DNA of 14,579 nucleotides from an uncultured Eisenbergiella sp. (GTDB taxonomy: Bacteria > Bacillota > Clostridia > Lachnospirales > Lachnospiraceae), in the NCBI GenBank assembly GCA_947626725.1, contig CANQTI010000026.1, positions 1 through 14,579 on the forward strand, in the 5' to 3' direction. Below, in pieces: positions 1-7,081 of this stretch; within the stretch, counting starts at the first letter, position 1; each line of letters begins with the position of its first letter. A model generated the notes under the pieces. The model made no database searches and was not told the DNA's origin. It worked only from the letters and a program-made list of their open reading frames with translations. A program made the position numbers and the translations under genes.

Positions 1-2037
1 GAGCTGCAGTACCGGGAGAGCATGTTCGACGTGCTGTCCAACAGCGTGGACGATATTTTTATCATGCTGAATACGGATGATCAAAGTGTGGATTATATCA
101 GTCCCAACATCGAAAGACTTCTGGGCATTCCGGTGGAGGAAGCCCGGGCGGATATCCGCGTGATGGAAAAATGCGCGGTCAATTACGACGTTGTGATCCC
201 CAAGGATGTGCTCGAATCGATCCCGCTTCAGGGAAACAGGTACTGGGAATGCGAGTATATGCATCAGAGCACCGGAGAACGGCGCTGGTACAGGATGACG
301 GTATACCGCATGAGTATTCAGGACGTCAAAAAATATATCATCGTGCTGTCTGACCGCACGCTGGAACAGCAGATGAATCAGAAGCTGCAGGAGGCGCTGA
401 CGGCGGCCAGGAGCGCCAACGAGGCGAAGAGCAATTTTCTGTCCAACATGTCCCACGATATCCGGACGCCGATGAACGCCATCGTCGGCTTTTCCGTGCT
501 GCTGGAGAAGGACGCGGACAGCCCGGACAAGGTGCGGGAATACACCCGCAAGATCACGGCCTCCAGCCACCATCTGCTCAGCCTGATCAATGACGTGTTG
601 GATATGAGCAAGATCGAGAGCGGCAAAACGTCTCTGAACGTGGACCGGTTCAGCCTGCCGGAGCTCCTTTCGGAGCTGAACATCATCCTGATGCCGCAGG
701 TGAAGGCCAAGGGACAGAGCTTCACGATCCATGTGCAGGGTGCGCCGCCGGAACAGCTTTTAGGCGACAGGCTGCGCCTGAACCAGATCCTGATCAATCT
801 GCTGTCGAACGCCGTCAAGTATACGCCGGACGGCGGAAAGATCGAATTCCTGGTGAGCGAGCTGCCCGGATCCGCGCAGCAGTACGTCAAGCTGCGGTTC
901 ACGGTGCGGGACAACGGCATCGGGATGAGCAGGGAGTTCCAGGAGCATATCTTTGCGCCCTTCAGCAGGGAGATCAGCTCCGTCACCAATAAGATACAGG
1001 GAACGGGCCTGGGCATGGCGATCACGAAGAACCTGGTGGACCTGATGGGCGGCATCATCCAGGTGGAGAGCGAGCCCGGAAAAGGGAGCACGTTCACGGT
1101 GGAGCTGTCCTTCGCGTACCCGGAGCAGGAAAAAACGGAGCTGTGGTACCGCCAGAAGGTTTCCCGTATGCTGGTGGCGGACGATGAAGAGGAGATCTGC
1201 AGGGATATCCGGGAAATGATGCGGGATACGGGCGTGGAGGTTTCCTATGTGACGGAGGGCGCCGCCGCCGTCGAACGGGCCATCGAAGCGCACCGGCGGC
1301 AGGAGGATTTCGACGTGATCCTGCTCGACTGGAAAATGCCCGGGATGAACGGCGTGGAGACGGCCCGCAGGATACGGGAGCAGGTGGGAGCAAATGTGCC
1401 GATCCTGGTGCTGACGTCCTATGACTGGAGCGAGATCGAGGAGGAGGCGCGCCGCGCCGGGATCGATGCGTTCATGCCCAAGCCCTTCTTCACATCGACC
1501 TTCTGGCAGACGATAGCCCCTCTTTTCCCTGAACAGGGGGAGCAGACGATTCAGGAGGCGGAGGTGAGCGAGCAGGTGATGGAGGGCCGACGGTTCCTCG
1601 TGGCGGAGGACAACGAGCTGAACGCCGAGATCCTGACCGAGATGCTGAACATGGAAGGAGCCGTCTATGAGCTGGCGGCGAACGGGCAGGAGGCCCTGGA
1701 TATGTTCCGAAAATCCGCGCCCGGCTATTATGATATGATCCTGATGGATGTGCAGATGCCCGTGATGAACGGCTATGAGGCCACCAGAAGGATCCGGGCC
1801 TGCGGGCACCCCGGGGCGGCGTCGATCCCTATCGTGGCCATGACGGCCAACACCTTCGCCGAGGACGTCCGCGACGCCATGGAGGCCGGTATGGACGGCC
1901 ATCTGGCGAAGCCCATCGACATGACGGCCGTGAGGAGCACGGTGGCCCGGCTTTTGGGCGGGACGCTGCAGGCGGCGGACATTCATGAGGAAAAAAAGGG
2001 CCCGGGACAGGACCCGGGCGAAGGAGGAAATACATGA
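1..2037 (+). CDS. Hybrid sensor histidine kinase with two receiver domains (5' end outside window)
   Basis: This protein should autophosphorylate on a histidine and pass phosphate to its own receiver domains. The frame is open to base 1, so the first ATG in the window (22) is probably internal and the N-terminal sensor part is missing. Counting from that ATG: a PAS-like domain at about 1-115, then a HisKA H-box SHDIRTP with H145, then an HATPase domain with N263 (SNAVKYT), G1 DNGIGM (297-302) and G2 GTGLGM (327-332). Receiver 1 has acidic D387/D388, phospho-acceptor D436 (LLDWKMP), T465 and K487. Receiver 2 has E529/D530, D576 (LMDVQMP), T608 and K630. No phosphotransfer (HPt) or DNA-binding domain follows; the tail is short and charged. 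All catalytic and phospho-acceptor residues are intact. It overlaps the next gene by 4 nt (ATGA), so the two are probably co-translated. The ligand and downstream target are unknown. Confidence 0.93.
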   Translation, partial: ELQYRESMFDVLSNSVDDIFIMLNTDDQSVDYISPNIERLLGIPVEEARADIRVMEKCAVNYDVVIPKDVLESIPLQGNRYWECEYMHQSTGERRWYRMTVYRMSIQDVKKYIIVLSDRTLEQQMNQKLQEALTAARSANEAKSNFLSNMSHDIRTPMNAIVGFSVLLEKDADSPDKVREYTRKITASSHHLLSLINDVLDMSKIESGKTSLNVDRFSLPELLSELNIILMPQVKAKGQSFTIHVQGAPPEQLLGDRLRLNQILINLLSNAVKYTPDGGKIEFLVSELPGSAQQYVKLRFTVRDNGIGMSREFQEHIFAPFSREISSVTNKIQGTGLGMAITKNLVDLMGGIIQVESEPGKGSTFTVELSFAYPEQEKTELWYRQKVSRMLVADDEEEICRDIREMMRDTGVEVSYVTEGAAAVERAIEAHRRQEDFDVILLDWKMPGMNGVETARRIREQVGANVPILVLTSYDWSEIEEEARRAGIDAFMPKPFFTSTFWQTIAPLFPEQGEQTIQEAEVSEQVMEGRRFLVAEDNELNAEILTEMLNMEGAVYELAANGQEALDMFRKSAPGYYDMILMDVQMPVMNGYEATRRIRACGHPGAASIPIVAMTANTFAEDVRDAMEAGMDGHLAKPIDMTAVRSTVARLLGGTLQAADIHEEKKGPGQDPGEGGNT
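2000..2027 (+). promoter_or_regulatory. Stem-loop abutting the Shine-Dalgarno of the solute-binding gene
   Basis: GCCCGGG (2000-2006) pairs with CCCGGGC (2013-2019) around a 6-nt loop. It is followed after two bases by AGGAGG (2022-2027), 6 nt before the ATG at 2034. The element lies inside the last codons of the kinase gene. Seen: a perfect 7-bp GC stem next to a strong ribosome binding site. Inferred: it may tune translation of the second gene or act as an RNA-processing site, and it would be opened by ribosomes finishing the kinase gene. Confidence 0.5.
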
Positions 2038-3323
2038 AAAAAAGGTTTTTTTCCTTTCTGCTGACGCTCGCCGCGGGCATTTTCCTGACATCCTGCGCAA
2101 ATGCGTCAGGGGATTCCGGGAGCACTGTGCTGACGGTCATGGGCAAGAAAACGGATATGGAAAAAAGCTATATGACCGAGATCTTCAGCCGCTATGAGGA
2201 ATCCACCGGAAACAAGCTGAAGATCATCGCCTATGAGGACGCGGAATTCGAGACGAAAGCCGCCGAGAAATTCGCAGCCGGGGATGCGCCGGATATCTTC
2301 ATCCATTTCCATAACGCGGACCTGAACCGCTTTCACGCGGACGGGCACTTTTATTATCTGAACGGGGAGAGCTGGATCGACGAGCTCACCGACAGCGCCC
2401 GCGCCTACTGCGAGGATAAGGACGGAAACATCCTGGGACTGCCCTTCTGGGAGAGCTCTGTGTCCGGATGTTATTACAACAAAACGCTGCTGGACAGCCT
2501 GGGGATGAAGGCGCCCGCCACGCAGGCGGAATTCGACATGCTCTGTCAGGTGCTTTCCGATCTCGGCTATACGCCGGTCTGCTGGCCCGCGAATGGATGC
2601 TCCTGGATGTTCCAGTTCGGGCTGGACCCGATCTTCGCGGATGATCCCGAGCTCCTCGAAAGGCTGAACGCCAATGAGATCACCTATTCCGAGATCCCCG
2701 CAGTGACGGATATGGTGCAGTGGATCGCCGACGCCGCCGAAAAGGGGTGGTTTGGTCCCGATTACCTGGACTACGGCTGGTCCGATATCAGCACCCTCTT
2801 AGGCTCCGGAGAGGCGGTCATGACATTTATCTGGGATACGTGGTTTTATACGGATTTCGAGCAGGGGAACCGGTATTCCATCGAGGATTTCGCGCTGATG
2901 CCCGTCTTCATGAATACGGTGGAGGGCGGCACCTATGAGGGCGGCAACCTGAACATGATGATGGTCAATCAGGACAGCGGACAGCTGCAGGCAGCGCTGG
3001 ATTTCCTGGCGTTCTGCGCCGCCCCGGAGAACTATAACGCTGCCTTCGACGGGATCTCCACGGTGAGCTGCTTCAAGGGGCAGACCACGAATATCCAGTC
3101 CGCGATGGTGACGGACGCCGCGGCCTCCATCGCGGCCAGGGAGCGCGTGTCCACCGCCGCCTCCAAGATCGTCGGCTACAGCGCGGACGATGTGATGAGC
3201 GCCTTCGACAGCCTGTTCCGCGGGAAGACCGATGTGCCCGGCTGCGTCCGGCTCATGGACGAGTACCGGATCGAGGACGCCGCCAAACAGGGCGCGGAGG
3301 GTTTTAGAGCATCTCTCCGCTAA
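2034..3323 (+). CDS. Extracellular solute-binding lipoprotein (ABC-type, family 1-like)
   Basis: A 429-residue periplasmic-binding-protein-type lipoprotein, expected to bind a small solute (often a sugar in this family) at the outer face of the membrane. It has a basic start (MKKR), a hydrophobic stretch at 5-19 and the lipobox LTSC with lipidated C21, so signal peptidase II cleavage is expected. Typical features follow: the FAAGDAPDIF segment (about 80-89) and the LGLPFWESSVSGCYYNK segment (134-150), as in bacterial SBP_bac_1/8 proteins. The ATG at 2034 has AGGAGG at 2022-2027 and overlaps the kinase stop as ATGA. No permease or ATPase gene follows; a long hairpin does. The protein may therefore work with transporters encoded elsewhere or present ligand to the kinase encoded upstream. 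That role is inference; family membership is secure. Confidence 0.9.
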   Translation: MKKRFFSFLLTLAAGIFLTSCANASGDSGSTVLTVMGKKTDMEKSYMTEIFSRYEESTGNKLKIIAYEDAEFETKAAEKFAAGDAPDIFIHFHNADLNRFHADGHFYYLNGESWIDELTDSARAYCEDKDGNILGLPFWESSVSGCYYNKTLLDSLGMKAPATQAEFDMLCQVLSDLGYTPVCWPANGCSWMFQFGLDPIFADDPELLERLNANEITYSEIPAVTDMVQWIADAAEKGWFGPDYLDYGWSDISTLLGSGEAVMTFIWDTWFYTDFEQGNRYSIEDFALMPVFMNTVEGGTYEGGNLNMMMVNQDSGQLQAALDFLAFCAAPENYNAAFDGISTVSCFKGQTTNIQSAMVTDAAASIAARERVSTAASKIVGYSADDVMSAFDSLFRGKTDVPGCVRLMDEYRIEDAAKQGAEGFRASLR

Positions 3324-3329
3324 AGAGGA

Positions 3330-3553
3330 GACCGCCAGCCGTGGACCCGCCGCCGCATGGCAGGGCAGGGCCGCAGACAGGTTCCTTTTCCGGACACGCT
3401 CGCGCTCGGAGAAAAGCGCAGTGGTCCTAAGCTCAGCTGCGTCCTATACGGACTTGCTTCGCTAAGGACCAGCGCTTTTCTAACGGTCCGGGAAAATGGA
3501 ACCTGTCTGCGGCCCTGCCCTGCCATGCGGCGGCGGGTCCACGGCTGGCGGTC
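3330..3553. repeat. Long inverted repeat (224 bp hairpin 1)
   Basis: Bases 3330-3385 are a perfect reverse complement of 3498-3553 (56 bp). Inside are shorter paired steps: 3410-3419 with 3472-3481 (10 bp) and 3422-3432 with 3461-3471 (11 bp, one mismatch). A small hairpin GTCC/GGAC sits at 3441-3453. The tip region holds GCTTCGC (GCGAAGC on the minus strand) within 3453-3466. It lies between the convergent 3' ends of the solute-binding gene (+) and the ibrB-like gene (-). Any transcript from either side could fold it, so it may act as a two-way transcription barrier or 3'-end protector, but there is no T-run. It encodes almost the same peptide on both strands, so ORFs here are artefacts. Confidence 0.9.
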
Positions 3554-3575
3554 TGCTTTTGGGAGGAGAATGCCG

Positions 3576-4103
3576 CTATTCCCGGACCGTTTCCTCAGGC
3601 ACCCAGGCCTTCCCGAATTCGGTCTCGGAAAAGAGGGCCGTCAGCCCCGTGATCTGCTTCAGCCGCAGGATCTCGTCCTTGTCCATGCCGAGATGCTTGG
3701 AGATCCAGGCGTCGCTGCGGCCGATCTCGTGAAGCTCCCGGATGATATTGCTCATCAGCTCCACATCGTGGGAACCGCGGGCGCGGTTGTGCCGGATCGT
3801 GCTGGCCATCCGCTGATCCAGGGGTTTATTGATGACGGAAACCGGCAGCTTGCCCTCCTCCCGGCGGTAGATGTCGGGGTAATCCAGCATGATGCGGTAG
3901 CGGTGAAAGCCGTCCACGATGATATAGGTGTCTTTTTTGCTGTTGTAATAGCAGACGATGGGCATGGTATAGCCGTCTTCCCGGATGCTGTCGTAGAGGA
4001 GCTTCATTTCCGGCGGGGCCACCGCATTGGGATTGTAGCTGTTGGGCTCGATCTTTTCGATGGGGACCCGTATGATGTTATAAACAGGACTTTGGTAGTT
4101 CAT
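3576..4103 (-). CDS. ibrB: ParB-like nuclease-domain protein, IbrB-type
   Basis: A 175-residue protein with a ParB/sulfiredoxin-type N-terminal domain. It has NSYNPN (21-26), the core motif VDGFHRY (63-69) and the IRHNRARG segment (103-110), then a helix-turn-helix-like part at about 127-152 (DAWISKHLGM and following). In characterised ParB proteins these elements bind nucleotide and DNA. IbrB of E. coli was described with IbrA as a regulator of immunoglobulin-binding (eib) genes, but its biochemistry is not settled. The ATG directly abuts the stop of the IbrA-like gene (TGA then ATG, no gap), so the pair is translationally coupled. The 3' end faces the long hairpin at 3330-3553. The gene symbol is by resemblance; no eib-like target gene is visible here. 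The function in this organism is unknown. Confidence 0.82.
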   Translation of the reverse strand: MNYQSPVYNIIRVPIEKIEPNSYNPNAVAPPEMKLLYDSIREDGYTMPIVCYYNSKKDTYIIVDGFHRYRIMLDYPDIYRREEGKLPVSVINKPLDQRMASTIRHNRARGSHDVELMSNIIRELHEIGRSDAWISKHLGMDKDEILRLKQITGLTALFSETEFGKAWVPEETVRE

Positions 4104-5423
4104 TCAGACATTCTCCATTCCCTTGTATTTTTCTCGGATAATATCGATTCTCTTTTTATCGTCCCGGAGCAGACCGAATCCCATGAATCGGCACAGGTGA
4201 TCATTTTTCAGAATACAAAAACACATTCGTTTCCAGGAAGGAATGTCCTTTGTAGATTTGATATCGTCCGTATCGTCCGGTATTTCCTGGAGGAAAATCA
4301 CCCGCGCTTTTTTGTCCAGTGTATAGTTGGAAACGCCGTTTAAGGCGATCTTATACCCGTGATCCTGCAGCTCCTGGATGGTTTCGGAAGAAAGGCCGCC
4401 GCCTGTGTTGTGCCAGAAGTCGATGGAGGTCTTGAATTTTTTCAAATAATTTTCCCGCAGGCGGGCAGGCAGGGTATCCAGCAGAAACATCGTATAGGAT
4501 TTCCAGGTGTGTCCCGTCGGAAGCGTGATGTTCCGATAGCCCATGGCCTTGGTCCTGGCGTAAATAGAGGTGAAATTGGCCCCCTGTACGCGGCCCACCA
4601 GACGGGTCCAGGTCTCAGGCTCCAGGACCCGGTACAGGTTCAGCGCTTCTTTCGCCCAGTCGGTGAAAGGAGAGGCGACGCGCATCTGAGAGGGCTTCAG
4701 GCCGGCCTTGTGGTACAGGTCATAAATTTTATTATAGGGGAAACCGAACCGGGAATAGGCCGTCCAGACGTCAGAAGTGCTCCAGTCGTACATGGGGGAA
4801 GCCGTCCAGACGCCTTTAAACTGCTGGGAGATCCAACATTGCCCCTCAAAGGAATATTTTTTATTCAGGAATCCGTTGTACCGCGTCAGGGATTCATCGG
4901 CGCGCATGCCCAGCAGGCAGATCGTATTTCGATTGGCATGGATCTGCCGATACCATCTGCCGAACTGTTTGGCCAGATCTTCCTCCAGCATTTTATATTT
5001 ATACAGGGAAAAAGGATTTTTTCCCATATGGATGACATAGGGTTTGTTGGGAAGAGGCCGTACCCAGATATCCTTCTTTTTGTCATCCCAGGGGTACCAA
5101 TACATCTGATAGTTGCTCAGTGCGGTGCGTACGGCCATCGGCAGACAGACCCAGTAGGGCTCGATCCGAGGCAGGTACATATCGAAAACCTTTTCCACAT
5201 ATTCCGTGGTGACCTTGTACTGTGCTTCGAAATCTTGGTGAAAAACACCGATTCGTCTGCGGATGTTTTTCCGTTTCATGTAATCCATGAGCAGATGGAG
5301 CAGCAGGCCGCTGTCTTTGCCGCCGCTGAAGGAGACGTAGATGTTGTCGAATTTCTGAAAGATGAAATCGAATCGCTGCTGAAGCGCCTCGTATACGTTG
5401 ATGTCCAGGTATCTTTTTTCCAA
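4104..5423 (-). CDS. ibrA: PAPS-reductase-like protein with DUF3440-type C-terminus, IbrA-type
   Basis: A 439-residue protein from a TTG start at 5423-5421. The PP-loop SFSGGKDS (31-38) places it in the adenine-nucleotide alpha-hydrolase/PAPS-reductase superfamily, which activates or reduces through an adenylate or PAPS. LGMRADES (171-178) is a second conserved segment. Near the C-terminus, PSWKRMCFCILKND and the following residues carry C401, C403 and C411, a possible metal or Fe-S site (inference). The frame stays open to 5636, but the extra 71 residues look non-coding and most lie upstream of the predicted transcription start. The TTG has AAAGGAG 9 nt upstream, and MEKRYLDINVYEALQQRF is the usual IbrA-like beginning. 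The stop abuts the ibrB-like ATG. The pairing of a PAPS-reductase-like enzyme with a ParB-like protein is the hallmark of IbrAB. Related pairings (DndC with ParB-like proteins) occur in DNA-modification systems, but neither a nuclease nor a toxin gene accompanies this pair. Confidence 0.85.
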   Translation of the reverse strand: MEKRYLDINVYEALQQRFDFIFQKFDNIYVSFSGGKDSGLLLHLLMDYMKRKNIRRRIGVFHQDFEAQYKVTTEYVEKVFDMYLPRIEPYWVCLPMAVRTALSNYQMYWYPWDDKKKDIWVRPLPNKPYVIHMGKNPFSLYKYKMLEEDLAKQFGRWYRQIHANRNTICLLGMRADESLTRYNGFLNKKYSFEGQCWISQQFKGVWTASPMYDWSTSDVWTAYSRFGFPYNKIYDLYHKAGLKPSQMRVASPFTDWAKEALNLYRVLEPETWTRLVGRVQGANFTSIYARTKAMGYRNITLPTGHTWKSYTMFLLDTLPARLRENYLKKFKTSIDFWHNTGGGLSSETIQELQDHGYKIALNGVSNYTLDKKARVIFLQEIPDDTDDIKSTKDIPSWKRMCFCILKNDHLCRFMGFGLLRDDKKRIDIIREKYKGMENV

Positions 5424-5432
5424 ATCTGTCGG

Positions 5433-5439
5433 CTCCTTT
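5433..5439 (-). promoter_or_regulatory. Shine-Dalgarno that fixes the TTG start of the ibrA-like gene
   Basis: On the minus strand AAAGGAG (5439-5433) is followed by a 9-nt gap and TTG (5423-5421). No ATG or comparable ribosome binding site lies between here and the predicted transcription start near 5498, so the TTG is the best start. Confidence 0.75.
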
Positions 5440-5504
5440 ACAGAAGGGACGGGACCGCCCCGCGGGAAGTGAACGCAAAATTTCCAGTTTTTTCCATATT
5501 TAGT

Positions 5505-5533
5505 ATTGTACCTGTTCCGGAAATAAATGTCAA
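5505..5533 (-). promoter_or_regulatory. Sigma-A promoter of the ibrAB-like operon
   Basis: Minus strand: -35 TTGACA (5533-5528), a 17-bp spacer, then -10 TACAAT (5510-5505). Eleven of 12 consensus positions match at ideal spacing. The predicted start of transcription is near 5498, giving a leader of about 75 nt before the TTG start. No operator-like repeat is evident in it. Confidence 0.85.
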
Positions 5534-5630
5534 AGCAAAGTGATGATATGATCCTGACATTCTGCCGGGACGGCCCATGCACTCTGCGGGGAGAAAATGA
5601 GAAAAAAATGTGAATTCGGCGGGCGTATAC

Positions 5631-5659
5631 TTGCATTGGAGGGGGAATCCTTTTATAAT
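5631..5659 (+). promoter_or_regulatory. Sigma-A promoter of the D,D-carboxypeptidase gene
   Basis: -35 TTGCAT (5631-5636), 17-bp spacer, -10 TATAAT (5654-5659). Transcription should start near 5666, about 44 nt before the ATG at 5710. It is divergent from the ibrAB-like promoter, with about 97 bp between the two -35 boxes. Confidence 0.82.
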
Positions 5660-5709
5660 GTTGGAATCATGCCAAAGGCCCGGGCGCGGGCAGCGGGAAG
5701 GAATACAGA

Positions 5710-7068
5710 ATGGGAAGACAGTCTGACGGGTTTGAAGACGAGCGCGAGGAGGAGCTGCGCAGGCGGGAGCGCGCGCAGCGCTATGCCAGGGCGCGCCGGG
5801 AAAAGGAGCGTCAGCTCCGAAGGCGCAGGCTCCTGCGCCTCTGTCTGGCAGGGATGCTCTGCCTGGCGGCGGTGATCGGAGCGGTAACGGTTATCGCGAG
5901 GGCGGTCGGGAAAAAGAGCGGCGAGGCCGGAGCACAGAAAACCCAGGCGGAGACTGCCTTCGGGGAAAACGTCCGGGACGTCCTGACCGGAGATGAGACG
6001 GCCGATGCATCCGGGGAAACCGGCACGGCATACCGGACGTCGGGAGCTGCGGGATACAGCGCGGCGGATATCACGGGATATGACGTGGCGGAGGGCGCGG
6101 AGGACGGCACGGGAAATGAGTCCGGCGGCGCAGGGAACCTGACCGGCAGTGCGGTTGCGGCGGGACAGGGCGGCGAAACGAACGGAAGCTCAGGCAGCAT
6201 AGGCAGCGCGCTGGATCAGGCAGGCAAGATCCGCGTCGGAGATGCGGAGTTTCTTGCCGGTTTCACGGCACAGGAGACGGAGGATACCCACGGGGTCGAT
6301 CCGGAGCAGGTGACCAGCACCTATGCGCTGCTCATCGATGAGAGCACCAACGAGATCGTGGCGGAGCAGAACGCGCATGAGATCATCAATCCCGCCTCTA
6401 TGACGAAGATCCTGACGGTTTTGGTGGCGGCGGAGCAGGTGAAGGATCTGGATGAAAAAGCCGCGGTCACCATCGAGGCGACGGATTACGCGTTTTCCCA
6501 TGACTGCAGCACGGCGGGCTTTGCGGCGGACGAGCAGGTGCCGGTGCGGGATCTGTTTTACGGGACGATCCTGCCCTCCGGCGCGGACGCGGCGGTGGCG
6601 CTGGCCATTCATGCGGCGGGCTCCCAGGAAGCATTCGTGGAGCTGATGAACGAGAAGCTGGACGAACTGGGGCTGTCCGCCACCGCTCATTTCACCAACT
6701 GTGTGGGCCTCTACGACGAGGCGCACCATTGCACAGTCTACGATATGGCGATGATCCTGAAGGCGGCGGTGGAAAACGATTTCTGCAGGGAAGTGCTGTC
6801 CGCGCACACCTATACCACGGCGCAGACGGAGGCGCATCCGGAAGGGATCCTTTTGTCCAACTGGTTCCTGCGCAGGATCGAGGATAAGGACACCGGCGGA
6901 GAGGTGCTTTGCGCCAAGACCGGTTTTGTCAATCAGTCCGGGAACTGTGCGGCCAGCTATCAGGTCACGGACAGCGGGCGGCCTTATATCTGCGTGACGG
7001 CGGATGCGCACAGCAGCTGGCGCTGCATCTATGACCACGTGGCGATGTACAGCCTGTACGCGGAATAG
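5710..7068 (+). CDS. Membrane-anchored serine D,D-carboxypeptidase (peptidase S11, low-molecular-weight PBP)
   Basis: A 452-residue cell-wall enzyme expected to remove the terminal D-Ala of peptidoglycan stem peptides outside the cell. The N-terminus is a highly charged Arg/Glu cytoplasmic segment (1-40). A single membrane segment (about 41-66) and a long, low-complexity Gly/Ala/Thr/Glu linker (about 67-190) follow. The catalytic domain has SMTK (S230 nucleophile, K233), then SGA at 290-292 in the position of the usual SxN motif, and KTG (403-405). The Asn-to-Ala change at the SxN site is unusual against the textbook family, though the surrounding LPSGADAA looks like an intact subfamily version. 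Start: ATG 5710 with GAAGGA at 5697-5702. It is preceded by its own promoter and followed by the second long hairpin. No SpoIIA or other sporulation genes adjoin it, so a dacF assignment is not justified. Confidence 0.9.
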   Translation: MGRQSDGFEDEREEELRRRERAQRYARARREKERQLRRRRLLRLCLAGMLCLAAVIGAVTVIARAVGKKSGEAGAQKTQAETAFGENVRDVLTGDETADASGETGTAYRTSGAAGYSAADITGYDVAEGAEDGTGNESGGAGNLTGSAVAAGQGGETNGSSGSIGSALDQAGKIRVGDAEFLAGFTAQETEDTHGVDPEQVTSTYALLIDESTNEIVAEQNAHEIINPASMTKILTVLVAAEQVKDLDEKAAVTIEATDYAFSHDCSTAGFAADEQVPVRDLFYGTILPSGADAAVALAIHAAGSQEAFVELMNEKLDELGLSATAHFTNCVGLYDEAHHCTVYDMAMILKAAVENDFCREVLSAHTYTTAQTEAHPEGILLSNWFLRRIEDKDTGGEVLCAKTGFVNQSGNCAASYQVTDSGRPYICVTADAHSSWRCIYDHVAMYSLYAE

Positions 7069-7081
7069 GCTCTGCGCCCCG

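Noticed and set aside
2037..2052. A7 and T7 runs at the start of the solute-binding gene as a phase-variation tract
   Set aside because: Tracts of seven are common by chance in Lys/Phe-rich signal peptides, and the frame is intact; nothing else supports switching.
760..2100. Long minus-strand frame of 446 codons opposite the hybrid kinase
   Set aside because: A GC-rich shadow frame; the plus strand has complete kinase and receiver motifs.
3357..4343. Plus-strand open frame of 328 codons over hairpin 1 and the ibrB-like gene
   Set aside because: Its beginning is the hairpin, which gives nearly the same peptide on the other strand, and the rest is antisense to the well-supported ibrB-like gene. 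No family resemblance.
4359..5543. Plus-strand open frame of 394 codons opposite the ibrA-like gene
   Set aside because: Antisense shadow of a gene with clear PP-loop motifs, its own promoter and ribosome binding site on the minus strand.
5424..5636. N-terminal extension of the ibrA-like frame to an ATG at 5636
   Set aside because: Most of the extension lies upstream of the predicted transcription start near 5498, the residues look non-coding, and a good Shine-Dalgarno sits before the TTG at 5423.
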